DNA of 38,724 nucleotides. Source: a virus. The stretch spans positions 1 to 38,724 of IMG/VR virus record IMGVR_UViG_3300027759_000191; one strand, written 5' to 3'. This document shows, one piece after another, positions 29,034 to 38,188 of the stretch. Every line of letters starts with the position of its first letter. The first letter of the stretch is position 1. The translations under genes were made by a program, and so were the position numbers. Below the pieces are notes generated by a model. The model was given only the letters and a program-made list of their open reading frames with translations. It did not search any database and had not been told where the DNA came from.

Positions 29034-29058
29034 AAAAAGCTCCCGCTTGCGCAGGAGC
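29034..29058 (-). terminator. Terminator after the coat gene
   Basis: Leftward RNA stem GCTCCTGC/GCGGGAGC (plus strand 29039-29058) with a GCAA tetraloop, followed by five U and AAATT. It lies just after the coat stop, so it may let coat message exceed that of the following genes. Confidence 0.75.
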
Positions 29059-29066
29059 CATTAGGT

Positions 29067-30275
29067 TTAACCCCACAAGCGAACGCCCATTTGTGGACGA
29101 ATCACGGAGTATCCATACAACACGTCAATACGGCATGGTAGACGGTCATTGTTAATGTCATATTGGCGAACAATACGCATTGAAATGCCGTTATGCACTT
29201 GACGTGAAGCCATGTCTACGCCCTGTGGCATCAACAAGTCAGCGGTCGCAAAAGTGATCGCGTCTTTGTGATAAACCAAGTTCTGTGGGTATTGGCTAGA
29301 AGCAGCGCCAACAAATGTAGTTACAGCACCGCTAGCAGGGAACGCATCGATTGTTGCGAGTGCGTGTGCAGAGGTATACATTGCTGGGCTAACGGTTACT
29401 GTTGCAGCGCCGCCGGCTGAAGAAGTAGTATCAGCTACTACAACGAACTGCTGGAGTGAACCAGTAGACTCACGGGTTTGTGGGTTAACAGCAAATACGC
29501 CAGCAACTGTAAATACATCACCAGCCTTAATGGTCAATGCGTTACCAACACCAGCTAATACGATAGTGTTAGAACCTTGAGCCGTTACAGTGGTGCCAAC
29601 AGTGCCAGTAGCGTTACGTGACCCTGTGGTGAACTGCTTGATAGATTGGCTCATGTTGATCTCGTCAAAGCCCAATACACCAGTACCCATCATGCCGTTC
29701 TTAAACTGCTTGGAGATGGTATCGGTGGGGTTAAACAGACCTTTCATGCCTTCTACTAAACCAGCGTTTGCAGCTGGGTTAACAGTTGCGTAACGTGGGG
29801 ACATTACAGCTGCTGCTTCGTTAAGTTTTTGTTGAGCAGCCAACAAAACAGCAGAAGTAGAAGGGGTAGAGCCTGGGGTACCTACAGATTGATAAATGTT
29901 TCTAAAGCTGTTAGCTACGTCAGCATCAATGGATGATGCCAATTGGCTAATACGAGGTTTAAGAACACGCTCTGCAAAGTCATCTAACTGCATGGTCATC
30001 TCAGCGGTGGTGAAGTTAACACCAATATGCTTTTGATTCGATACAGTCAAAGTGGTGAACTGCTCGTTGTCGTCCTGAACTTGCAGGGCGGCGCCGTCAG
30101 TAACCAAAGCGCGGTCTGGTAGACGAATACGCAATGTGGAGCCAATTTTTGCGCCTTCAACAGCAAAGCTGTCGTCATACGCACGATTTACGTTGCGGGT
30201 CAAAACAAGATTATTCTCAAGGATTTCAAGAGCCTTACGAGTAATCATGTCAATTGTTAATATTGAGTTTGCCAT
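29067..30275 (-). CDS. Major capsid (coat) protein, P22 gp5-like
   Basis: 402 residues (P22 coat has 430). ATG 30275 after AAAGGC. The N-terminus MANSILTIDMITRKALEILE, the ALVTDGAALQVQDDNEQFTT region and the domain with Thr/Ala/Gly-rich strands fit the P22 coat family of HK97 fold with an inserted domain. It forms the icosahedral shell on the scaffold encoded next to it. Flanked upstream by the scaffold gene and downstream by a terminator, as in P22-like phages. Confidence 0.93.
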   Translation of the reverse strand: MANSILTIDMITRKALEILENNLVLTRNVNRAYDDSFAVEGAKIGSTLRIRLPDRALVTDGAALQVQDDNEQFTTLTVSNQKHIGVNFTTAEMTMQLDDFAERVLKPRISQLASSIDADVANSFRNIYQSVGTPGSTPSTSAVLLAAQQKLNEAAAVMSPRYATVNPAANAGLVEGMKGLFNPTDTISKQFKNGMMGTGVLGFDEINMSQSIKQFTTGSRNATGTVGTTVTAQGSNTIVLAGVGNALTIKAGDVFTVAGVFAVNPQTRESTGSLQQFVVVADTTSSAGGAATVTVSPAMYTSAHALATIDAFPASGAVTTFVGAASSQYPQNLVYHKDAITFATADLLMPQGVDMASRQVHNGISMRIVRQYDINNDRLPCRIDVLYGYSVIRPQMGVRLWG

Positions 30276-30293
30276 GATAGCCTTTCAAAAAAG

Positions 30294-31100
30294 TTAGCGG
30301 TTTCTCATAGCCTCGTGCTTTTTGATCTGGCGTTGGCGTTCTGCTTCAATCCATTCTGAAGTACTCATCGACTTAATCGAACGAGGGTCAGTTGTATCGT
30401 ATGCAGGCGAACCAGAGGTTCGTGCCGTCACCGGAGCAATAGGCGCCGGGGCGTTTGAAGTCTTTTTAACTGGCGGATTGTCGCTTAATTTAGCTTCAAT
30501 TTTGCCAATCTCTTTTGCCTGCAAAAATGGCGGTAATTTGGAAATACGTTCTGCTTCTTTGGGGTTAGACCCTAGGTAATAAGCCATATCGGGGCCAACT
30601 TCTGAAGCCTGAATCGTTTGAGCCATCATGTCGGTAATTGGGAGCTTAGGGTTGTAAGCGACTTGTTCAAAATCGTCATACTTATTCCGAGCTTCTTCTT
30701 CCCGTTCGTGATATTGCTCAATAAGTTCAGCTTGCGCTCTAGCTTGTTCACGCCTCTCGATTAGTTCGTATGCCTTCTTTTCCGCTAGTACATCAGCGTA
30801 TGCTTCAGGCGACTCAAACGAATCGGCAGGCGGAAGTTCGGCAGGCACATTAGCCTTTAGCTTCGTTTCCTCAGCTTTTAGGCGCTGCTCTCTTTCCCAC
30901 TTACGTTGTTCTCTTGCAAGGCGTTTACCAATCGCGGCGTCTAGTTCTTCTTGTGTGAATACTTTAGCTGCCTGTTCAACTGGCTTTTCTTCCGGCGCAT
31001 CTATTACTTCGGGTTCTGGGGCTGCCGTAGCGTCCAGTTCCGGCGCGGGTACTTCAGGTATTTCCGCTTGTGTTATTTCTTGTTGACTTTCATCTAACAT
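30294..31100 (-). CDS. Scaffolding protein
   Basis: 268 residues (P22 gp8 has 303). ATG 31100 after AAAGGAA. Strongly acidic, Pro/Glu-rich start (1-45), then a long charged helical section (about 48-175) with KVFTQEELDAAIGKRLAREQ, a pattern widely seen in phage scaffolds, and a basic C-terminal helix (EAERQRQIKKHEAMRNR) expected to bind the coat protein. Placement directly before the coat gene settles the call. It assembles the procapsid and leaves during packaging. Confidence 0.88.
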   Translation of the reverse strand: MLDESQQEITQAEIPEVPAPELDATAAPEPEVIDAPEEKPVEQAAKVFTQEELDAAIGKRLAREQRKWEREQRLKAEETKLKANVPAELPPADSFESPEAYADVLAEKKAYELIERREQARAQAELIEQYHEREEEARNKYDDFEQVAYNPKLPITDMMAQTIQASEVGPDMAYYLGSNPKEAERISKLPPFLQAKEIGKIEAKLSDNPPVKKTSNAPAPIAPVTARTSGSPAYDTTDPRSIKSMSTSEWIEAERQRQIKKHEAMRNR

Positions 31101-31151
31101 TGTCGTTCCTTTGAGAACCCTAGCTAACGGCTAGTCGTTTTCAACACTATA

Positions 31152-34073
31152 CTACAAAGCTGAAATAATAAAAGCAAGTAGTTCGTCATATCGAATACCT
31201 AATTGCTCAGTTTGATCTTCTAAAACATCTAAACAAAATAAACCATATTCGGCAGCGTCTAACCCTTCACTTTCAAAAGCGCTAGCTACTTGTTGCGCTA
31301 TAACACCCACATGAATTCGGGCTTTATCGCCTTTTGCCGTAACAGCGTCTTTAAACTTAAACGCACGGATTAGTCCTTTAAGTTTAACGGCGACTCGTAA
31401 TTCAGCTTCATTTAATGGCCTAATATCTTGTTTTTGATTTTCATCAGATGTATTAATCGTACCTGTAACGGCGTAAACTGTGTTCCAACGTAATGACGCG
31501 CCACCCAAAAAGTAAGCCCCATCTACCGTCGGGGCAAAACCTACAGACGGCACTACGGCTACCGTGCTAGCTAAAGTTATGTTTCCACCATTAGCATTGA
31601 TGGTATTTGTCTGAACTGCGCTGCTAAATGTTTGTGTGGCTGACCAAGTATTAGAGTTACCTGTATTTAACGAAATAGTGCCTGAAGTGGTAATCGTACC
31701 GCCAGACAAGCCTGAACCCGCAGTAACACTAGTAACCGTTCCAGACCCGCCCGATATAGCAGCCCACGTACCGTCATTACGCAAAAACGTAGATGTACTA
31801 CCTGCAGGGGCGGGAATAGTGTAGCTATTCCAAACAAGGTTGGTTTTAAGGTATAAGTTATCCCAACGAACACCAGAAGAACCTAAGTTATTAGTGCCGT
31901 CACCAGATCCTGTCCAATTTGCACCGTTTAATACAACAGCGTTAGTAGAGTTTCCCAAACCAACGGTTGAACCTGTAGAAGTTACAGAAGGGATAGTACT
32001 AAACGTACCTATGTTTGCGCCGTTAATGTTTTGATTGGCGGTATAAGTGCCTGCAAAAGCGTAGTTAATCGATATTGTGCCTGTAGAGGTAATTGGGCCA
32101 CCTGTCAAGCCATTACCTGTAGCTACGCTAGTGACGGTGCCTAAACCAGAGCCTGCTGGGGTTTGCCAAGTACCGTCGTTTCGTAAAAACGTTGTGGTTG
32201 TGCCAGTGGGTGCGGGGATGTTGTATCCATTCCAAGCAAAAACGTCTTTAAGATATAGATTATTCCATCTAAAGCCTGACGCACCTAAATCGTTAGTAAA
32301 ATCGCCTGCGCCGCGCCAAGCTGCGCTAGACAAAACAACGGCGTTAGTAGAGTTAGCAAAACCAACGGTAGAGCCTGTGGTTGTTACAGCTGGAACACCA
32401 CTAAACGTGCCGATATTAGCGCCGTTAAACGTAGAGTTAACATTAGTTGTTGCGCCTAAAGTAGTAACCGACTGCAAATCTTGTGACCCACCACCACCGC
32501 CGGCGATATTGGTTACAACTGTAGGTGTTTCGGTAGGATCATTATAAAAATTGCCTAAACCGTAAATAGTTACTGCGCCTGCGTAGGCTCCAGAAGTTGC
32601 AATATAACGGCGAGATGCACTAGCTACATAAGGTGCATAGCCTTTAAATCCATTACCAATTGTGTTAACCGTTAATGTAGCGGTAGCGCTAGCATTAGCG
32701 ATCATAATGTTATTGGTGGTATACAGTGTAGCGTTATTACGCGCAAAGAAACAGTTATTAATGTTGCTTACAGACCTAGTAGCCGTAGATACAGGGGTAT
32801 TAACATAAATATCTGCATTACCGCGGTTACGCTCAAAATAAACCCCGTTAACATTTAATTGAGTAGTAATAAAGGCGCTAGTGCCGTAGAAAATACCTGC
32901 AGAAACGCCTTGCGAACCACCAGCCATATCGCCAACATCCGAAATAAGGCCTTGGTTAAATGATACGGGGCCACCGCCTGAAATTAAGAATCCAATAGAT
33001 TTACAAGCCGAAGCAGAGCAATTATTAAAAGTAAGAACAGTTGGCTCAGTATTAACCACAATCCCCGCCACTACTCCCAAATCGCACGTTGAAATCATTA
33101 AGTTATCAAACGTAAGCCCAAGGCAGTCTATTAACTGGACGCTTGCGTTATACCCAACGATGCGAATATTGTAAAAACTACCTAGCCCTGGAACACTATT
33201 CATGTACAAACCAGTACCCGTACCAATGGTGTAAGTATTAGTAGCAATATTGTAAGTCGTAGCGCTAACTTTTTTGACTAAAGTAAAGCCGCCCATTTCG
33301 CAGGTAAAGAACCGGCTGCCAAACACGGCGCTAAAATTAACAGTAATACAACCGTTTGTAGGTGTTCCTGGACGGTAATCGTAAATGTAAGTAATGTCTG
33401 CGCCGTCACCTTCAAGCGTTACGTGCGCAGGTGTATTAGCATCGCTACCATTAGGCCATGTAATGTTGATGTTACTAGTAACCTTGTATGTACCTGCAGG
33501 TAAACGGACTACGCCGCCTACACCCGCTTGGGACAGCGCGTCTACGGCTGCTTGAATAGCTGCGGTGTCATCAGTAGTACCGTTACCTACGGCACCAAAA
33601 TCTTTAACCGATACGGTGTCTTGTAATTTAGACTTGACAGTTCTAGTAACAGCACCCGTAGCCCCTTGGTTATATTTAATAATATTAGCGCCAGAGCTTG
33701 TAGCTAATTCATCCAAAGCACCTTGTACTGTAGTGGCAGTAAAGTTGCCTGTAGGGGTGTAGTTAACTGCGGCTGCTGAAGTGCTGCCGGGGATATTGTC
33801 GTTAGTCCAAATAAGTACGCCAGTGGAGTCACGCAAAATAAATTTATAGTTTGACCCACTATCTAACCAAATTTGCGCAGGGGTTCTGCCTGCCGAGTCT
33901 AAAACAATCGGATTAGAGTTTGCGGTAGAACCTGAACTAGAAGTGTACGTAGGTGCAGGTGTGGTAGTACCTGCGGCGTATGTGTATAACAATCCCCCAG
34001 CTAAAGGAACGCCGCTATTGTTAAAAAATTGCCAGCCAGCGCCAGCTAAAGGGGAATAGGTATACGTTGGCAT
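31152..34073 (-). CDS. Tail spike/fibre with pectate-lyase-like helix and S74 autocleaving chaperone
   Basis: 973 residues. N-terminal about 1-95 is a head-binding-type module. VKDFGAVGNGTTDDTAAIQA (about 155-175) marks a right-handed beta-helix (Pectate_lyase_3 family) that binds or cuts surface polysaccharide. The part after about 540 holds two copies of a 134-residue unit. The C-terminus is an intramolecular chaperone of the peptidase S74 family with the Ser-Lys dyad S876/K881 in TSDENQKQDI; self-cleavage would remove about 98 residues after trimer folding. The receptor is unknown. It is placed between portal and scaffold, not at the end as in P22. Confidence 0.9.
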   Translation of the reverse strand: MPTYTYSPLAGAGWQFFNNSGVPLAGGLLYTYAAGTTTPAPTYTSSSGSTANSNPIVLDSAGRTPAQIWLDSGSNYKFILRDSTGVLIWTNDNIPGSTSAAAVNYTPTGNFTATTVQGALDELATSSGANIIKYNQGATGAVTRTVKSKLQDTVSVKDFGAVGNGTTDDTAAIQAAVDALSQAGVGGVVRLPAGTYKVTSNINITWPNGSDANTPAHVTLEGDGADITYIYDYRPGTPTNGCITVNFSAVFGSRFFTCEMGGFTLVKKVSATTYNIATNTYTIGTGTGLYMNSVPGLGSFYNIRIVGYNASVQLIDCLGLTFDNLMISTCDLGVVAGIVVNTEPTVLTFNNCSASACKSIGFLISGGGPVSFNQGLISDVGDMAGGSQGVSAGIFYGTSAFITTQLNVNGVYFERNRGNADIYVNTPVSTATRSVSNINNCFFARNNATLYTTNNIMIANASATATLTVNTIGNGFKGYAPYVASASRRYIATSGAYAGAVTIYGLGNFYNDPTETPTVVTNIAGGGGGSQDLQSVTTLGATTNVNSTFNGANIGTFSGVPAVTTTGSTVGFANSTNAVVLSSAAWRGAGDFTNDLGASGFRWNNLYLKDVFAWNGYNIPAPTGTTTTFLRNDGTWQTPAGSGLGTVTSVATGNGLTGGPITSTGTISINYAFAGTYTANQNINGANIGTFSTIPSVTSTGSTVGLGNSTNAVVLNGANWTGSGDGTNNLGSSGVRWDNLYLKTNLVWNSYTIPAPAGSTSTFLRNDGTWAAISGGSGTVTSVTAGSGLSGGTITTSGTISLNTGNSNTWSATQTFSSAVQTNTINANGGNITLASTVAVVPSVGFAPTVDGAYFLGGASLRWNTVYAVTGTINTSDENQKQDIRPLNEAELRVAVKLKGLIRAFKFKDAVTAKGDKARIHVGVIAQQVASAFESEGLDAAEYGLFCLDVLEDQTEQLGIRYDELLAFIISAL
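31721..32440 (-). repeat. 402-bp tandem duplication within the tail spike gene
   Basis: Two diverged copies with a period of 402 bases (for example TACCGTCGTT at 32171 and TACCGTCATT at 31769) give two 134-residue units sharing NGANIGTF, TGSTVG, NSTNAVVL, RWxNLYLK and FLRNDGTW. The limits are approximate. They probably form repeated shaft or knob modules of the trimer. Confidence 0.8.
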
Positions 34074-34076
34074 AAA

Positions 34077-34562
34077 TTAACTGCTCCATTGTTCCGTAGG
34101 TGCGTCTGGAAATACTGCATCAAAGGTTGGATTTACAGCAATAGCCCTTACTGTACTACGATACGCAATAAACTCGGCTTGGTTTATTAGGTATGGGTTA
34201 GACTTTTCAGGGTCTGCTACATCCGCAATGGAAGTCCAGTCGGTTGCATTTAATATGTTAACTGCGGTCGTTTTGTTTTGTTGAGCTAATTCTTCGTTCT
34301 TGGCAGCAATCTGTTCTGCGTCCATGTCAACAACAGTAAATGATGTGTACCAAACACCATCTTGCTCAATTACTGGACCAGGAATAACATATTGATATGT
34401 CCCGCAAGTAGGGTATGGACCATTTAAAACGGGATCAGCCCCTAACTCATTAAGAATTTCAACAGTAGTTTGATTCCACGATGCACCCGTAGTTTCACTC
34501 ATATAAGTACGGAACTCAGGTTCATACATTACAGCGCCAGTACTACGAACTCGAATTAACAT
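34077..34562 (-). CDS. Tail fibre assembly chaperone-like protein (161 aa)
   Basis: ATG 34562 after AAGGAA. The C-terminal half TDWTSIADVADPEKSNPYL and INQAEFIAYRSTVRAI follows the pattern of the phage tail assembly chaperone family (Phage_tail_APC). It lies between the two large tail proteins, which suits a folding or attachment helper. The N-terminal half is beta-rich with no known domain. Confidence 0.78.
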   Translation of the reverse strand: MLIRVRSTGAVMYEPEFRTYMSETTGASWNQTTVEILNELGADPVLNGPYPTCGTYQYVIPGPVIEQDGVWYTSFTVVDMDAEQIAAKNEELAQQNKTTAVNILNATDWTSIADVADPEKSNPYLINQAEFIAYRSTVRAIAVNPTFDAVFPDAPTEQWSS

Positions 34563-34571
34563 GATTTTTCC

Positions 34572-36542
34572 TTATGCTATTGCTAAAAATATAAATGAGC
34601 CGCCATTGGCATTTATGGCTGCTGGAGCAGTAGAGCTTATCTCAAAACCTGTGGCGGCAGTGTCTACATAGTCTGTACCCGTTACTTCTGCAGCTGTTGA
34701 GTTCAGTAATAAGTAAGGGTCGTTACCAGCAATGATTCCTCTAGCCGAGTCCCATACATACCAATCACCAATAGGCGTAGAGTCTCCACCATCAGTACGC
34801 TTAATCAACACAAATCTAGCGCCAGCGGTAAACCCACAGTTAATAGTTTGGGTTGTGCCTGTTCCTGTGTAAGAACCGACCTTAGATACACCAGCGCAAG
34901 TAGCAAATAGGTAGGCTACAAATGTTTGTCCAGACGCATTATTTTGGAAATTTGTTCCGAGAGTAAAATAGGTTGATGTAGGCGCACCATTCCAAACACC
35001 AGCAAAATTAGAAGCAGCCATGTCTGCATTTAAATACAAGTACCCAGTACTGCTGTTAAGAGTTGTATTCCAAACAACCCAATTTGATGAACTACCGCTT
35101 CTAGTTTTACAAATTATTAACTCAGGAGCAACGCCTAAATTATGTGTAATATTTTGATTTGCCCCTGTTCCTGTATAGCAAACCTCATCAAAAAATCCTG
35201 GCGCTCTGCGGAAATGCCATCTTGCTTGATTGTTACTGTTATAAGAAAGTTGGAAACTGTTTTGTAAGTCAAATTGGCAAACACTTACTGTTTGCTCTGC
35301 GGCAGTTGATGCTGTTCCACCAAAATATTTGTCATTACCAGCTAAACGATAAACCACAACAGAATTAAGAGCATTTCCTGATTGGTCACCAGAAATACAA
35401 AGGTCAGTTGGAAACCCAACAGCGTAAGACGATGAGCCAGCATGAACTTTTGGATAAAACACACTAGTACCAGTAGTAGGCACTTTCATTGGTCCTCTAC
35501 GGATTGCCATATAGATGTAGGTTTCGCCTGAGCCGTTTGCACTTCCAGCAGTTGTTTTAAGCTGAAACCCTGTAGCGTTAATATTTAATATAGTGCCTAA
35601 ACCTGAACCTTCTGCAGCGGTTGTATTTGGTATTAAATAGCTAGTTGTGCCACCTACAGGCAAGCCTCTCATGTTATCAACCATAAACCAATTATTACCA
35701 GCAGAAGATGCTTGCTTATACATAATCCATTGTGGCTCATACCCAAGGGTCACCACTGGACCAGTAGTAGATCCATTACCAGTCCAAGAACCACAACTAA
35801 TTACATTATCTGTTCCGCTTGTACCAAATCCACCAGCGTTATGGGCGAATAGGTAGGCTACATAAGAATTACCATTATTATTAACTCCAGAACCGTCATC
35901 AGAAACAGAAAAAGTTGTGCTAGTTACGCTTGGAAACCAACTTGTAGCAGGTGAGCCAAAATCATCAGTTGTATTTAAATTGCCTACCCCAGCAGAACTG
36001 CCAGCATTTCCAAGTCTATGATAAACCTTCCAGTTTCCAGTTCCGCTAGTAGTTTTAACAATAATCATTCCTGGTGTTGACCCAAGATTATGGCTAATTG
36101 ATTGACCAGCTCCCGTAGCTCCATTACCAGTATAAGTAACTATATCAAAGAACTTAGCTTGTTCACGGAATGTCCAAGAGCAATAGTTAAACGATGAGTT
36201 GTTTACTCTGCCATTATTTCCTACAGTAAAGCCATTAGTATTAAATGCTGTTACATCTTGCGCATCTGTTCCCTGTGCGTCTGTTGTATTGCTAGATAAA
36301 AATTTACCTGTGCCTCTAATTGTGTCTGACAATATGTGGCTATACGCTGCGTTTCTAGCTTTAATCCAAACCAATCCACCTTTAGTCGATAGGTCTAATC
36401 CATTGTTAATCGTTTGAGAAGTATCGTTACCTGAATACAAATAAGTACTAAATACATCTTCAATGTAGTTAACAGCCGTTTGTTGAGAAAACTCCCCAAA
36501 GCCTTGAGCTGATGCCGCACCTCTAGTTTGTACTAATGGCAT
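34572..36542 (-). CDS. Large tail fibre-type protein with three DUF7483-like repeats
   Basis: 656 residues, ATG 36542 after AAGGGA. The chain is built from about three related units, each with a YTGTG-type strand (VTYTGNG, VCYTGTGANQ, GSYTGTGTTQ), a hydrophobic strand beginning with GMIIVK, ELIICK or RFVLIK, a Trp-rich strand (WKVYHR, WVVWN, WYVWD) and an Asn/Ser/Gly loop. The start (MPLVQTRGAASAQGFGEFSQ) is typical for fibre proteins of marine and freshwater phages. No cleavage motif seen. Probably a second adsorption organ or adaptor beside the spike. Confidence 0.85.
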   Translation of the reverse strand: MPLVQTRGAASAQGFGEFSQQTAVNYIEDVFSTYLYSGNDTSQTINNGLDLSTKGGLVWIKARNAAYSHILSDTIRGTGKFLSSNTTDAQGTDAQDVTAFNTNGFTVGNNGRVNNSSFNYCSWTFREQAKFFDIVTYTGNGATGAGQSISHNLGSTPGMIIVKTTSGTGNWKVYHRLGNAGSSAGVGNLNTTDDFGSPATSWFPSVTSTTFSVSDDGSGVNNNGNSYVAYLFAHNAGGFGTSGTDNVISCGSWTGNGSTTGPVVTLGYEPQWIMYKQASSAGNNWFMVDNMRGLPVGGTTSYLIPNTTAAEGSGLGTILNINATGFQLKTTAGSANGSGETYIYMAIRRGPMKVPTTGTSVFYPKVHAGSSSYAVGFPTDLCISGDQSGNALNSVVVYRLAGNDKYFGGTASTAAEQTVSVCQFDLQNSFQLSYNSNNQARWHFRRAPGFFDEVCYTGTGANQNITHNLGVAPELIICKTRSGSSSNWVVWNTTLNSSTGYLYLNADMAASNFAGVWNGAPTSTYFTLGTNFQNNASGQTFVAYLFATCAGVSKVGSYTGTGTTQTINCGFTAGARFVLIKRTDGGDSTPIGDWYVWDSARGIIAGNDPYLLLNSTAAEVTGTDYVDTAATGFEISSTAPAAINANGGSFIFLAIA

Positions 36543-36551
36543 GGGTGTCCC

Positions 36552-37346
36552 TTAAGCAAACTTAGTTTGTGAGGCAAACACAGTAAATGCGGCGTTACCT
36601 GTTTTAACAATGGTGTACATATAGACATCTACGCTAGACGCATTACCTGCTGCTGGCGCTGTACCGCCTTGGTATTTAGGAGTAACCGTTGATCCATCCA
36701 CTTGTACTACGTTGTTGTAATAAGCCGTAGCACCTTGAGTTACCAAGAACGCAGCCGTTACCGACTGACCTGTAGTCATAGCCGCATTTAAAGTTGTACC
36801 GCTAGACGCTCTAAAGTTAACTGTCCAGTTAGCACTGGCATTAGTTGTGTAATAAAGAACCGATTGAGTGGTTACATCGTAGTTAATCGTGCCTGTAGCG
36901 GCTGTAGCGGATATGGTTGCAACCTCGGCAGTGTCATTAAGAATCATCGCTAAAGTGCTAGCTGTTCCAGCAAACGTCTTTGTGCCTGTAATGGTCTGTA
37001 CGGTGGTTGTAGTTACGTCGCCTGTAGCGCCAGCAGCACTTGTCCACGTTGTGCCGTTAGAGGTTAATACATTACCGTTTGATCCTGGGGCTACAAAGGC
37101 GGGGGTAGATGTACCGTTGCCAAGAATGACGTTATTGGCTGTTAGGGTAGCAAGACCCGTACCGCCGTTGGCTACTGTTAACGCAGTAGTAGTTAAGGTC
37201 AAGCTAGCGGCTGATACCGCACGGCCTGCGGTTACGTTAGCAATAGATACTTGGTCAGTAACCCCACCTTGAACGATTGGAAGTACTTCAGTACCCGCTA
37301 GAGGGGTGGTTGCTGACGGTAAATTACTAATCTTTACATTAGCCAT
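36552..37346 (-). CDS. Tail fibre-related structural protein (264 aa)
   Basis: ATG 37346 after AGGGAA. The N-terminus MANVKISNLPSATTPLAGTE followed by VLPIVQ is a well-known opening of phage tail fibre and base proteins. The rest is Thr/Ala/Asn-rich, beta-structured (LTVANGGTGLATLTANNVIL, TSNGTTWTSA) and ends in a hydrophobic strand. Function is probably as a fibre or connector component. Upstream of the 656-residue tail protein. Confidence 0.8.
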   Translation of the reverse strand: MANVKISNLPSATTPLAGTEVLPIVQGGVTDQVSIANVTAGRAVSAASLTLTTTALTVANGGTGLATLTANNVILGNGTSTPAFVAPGSNGNVLTSNGTTWTSAAGATGDVTTTTVQTITGTKTFAGTASTLAMILNDTAEVATISATAATGTINYDVTTQSVLYYTTNASANWTVNFRASSGTTLNAAMTTGQSVTAAFLVTQGATAYYNNVVQVDGSTVTPKYQGGTAPAAGNASSVDVYMYTIVKTGNAAFTVFASQTKFA

Positions 37347-37355
37347 GATAATTCC

Positions 37356-37517
37356 CTAAATTAAGATAAAAAATCCATCTTCTTGTACTAAATTGTTGCT
37401 TGATTCGGTAAGTAAAACACCAGCGCTAGGAGTAGCGCCTGTACGGTTCGTAAAAAAGGCAACAATGTTGCCTAGCCCTAAAGCTACGCCCGTGCGAGTG
37501 CTAACTCCCCAACTCAT
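37356..37517 (-). CDS. Small virion-region protein (53 aa)
   Basis: ATG 37517 overlaps the upstream stop (ATGA), TAG at 37356-37358. Product MSWGVSTRTGVALGLGNIVA, then FFTNRTGATP and the end LLTESSNNLVQEDGFFILI. That end resembles the tail of the 236-residue protein at 24981 (LVTESNESITTENDESLIL). It is too short for a family call but the conserved ending and tight coupling make it a real gene. Confidence 0.65.
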   Translation of the reverse strand: MSWGVSTRTGVALGLGNIVAFFTNRTGATPSAGVLLTESSNNLVQEDGFFILI

Positions 37518-37816
37518 CTGAAATTAATCGGTTTAGCGTACACAATACCAGCGGTGCTGACCTGTAGCGCGCTAACGCGCCATTGACCCGTAATGGTTGT
37601 TGGTACAGTAAATGGAATTGGGGTCAATGCTGGGATCGGGGTGCTAGACGTAGTAGCAGTCACGCCTTCGCCAACAGTAATGTAAGCTGCTTCAGTACAC
37701 CAAACCAATACACCTTGTGGGCCTGGAGGCCAAGGGCCTAAAGTAACGGCTGAACCGCTTGTATTATCAGAATCGGCGGGGTAATTTGAATCTGCTAAAG
37801 GTCTTAAAAAATCCAT
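37514..37816 (-). CDS. Small virion-region protein (100 aa)
   Basis: ATG 37816 after AAGGAG. Pro/Gly/Thr-rich, beta-structured, with a GPWPPGPQGVLVW segment and PALTPIPFTVPT. Common type of short protein in podovirus tail clusters, unassigned. Stop overlaps the next start. Confidence 0.7.
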   Translation of the reverse strand: MDFLRPLADSNYPADSDNTSGSAVTLGPWPPGPQGVLVWCTEAAYITVGEGVTATTSSTPIPALTPIPFTVPTTITGQWRVSALQVSTAGIVYAKPINFR

Positions 37817-37825
37817 GCTGGCTCC

Positions 37826-38188
37826 TTATGCCAAAAACTTCAATTTATACAAAGTTGACAGATATAGCTCAATGATACTGTCAATTAAATTCTGTAATGG
37901 TGTATCAGCCTTATCGCATACATCGTAACGCATGATTTCAAGTTCGGCAAGTTGATCTTCTAAAAATTCAAGAACATTATTGGTTTTTTTTGCGGACGCT
38001 AATGCAATCGGGCCAATTAGACCTCTACGGCCTTGATAGGCTTCAGCAAACGCGTCTGCACGGTCAATAATATTCTCGTAAAACTTCTGTAACGCCTTGT
38101 GTTTAGAGTAGCTGCGGGTGTTCAAGTGCGCCGAATGGGTGACATCCCGTGCCAAAAACAACATTCCTATAAATTTTTCACAACTCAT
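37826..38188 (-). CDS. DUF5856-like protein (120 aa)
   Basis: ATG 38188 overlaps the portal stop (ATGA). All-helical with KFIGMLFLARDVTHSAHLNT, YSKHKALQKFYENIIDRADA and YQGRRGLIGPIA, the DUF5856 pattern, which has His and Glu/Asp residues arranged as in a ferritin-like four-helix bundle. Similar proteins are found in many marine phages near the head genes. The function is unknown. It follows the portal gene directly. Confidence 0.8.
   Translation of the reverse strand: MSCEKFIGMLFLARDVTHSAHLNTRSYSKHKALQKFYENIIDRADAFAEAYQGRRGLIGPIALASAKKTNNVLEFLEDQLAELEIMRYDVCDKADTPLQNLIDSIIELYLSTLYKLKFLA

Noticed and set aside
32077-32547. Plus-strand open frame of 156 codons inside the tail spike gene
   Set aside because: It lies antisense to a well-supported gene, is Pro/Val-rich as expected from the opposite strand of Thr/Gly-rich codons, and has no ribosome binding site.
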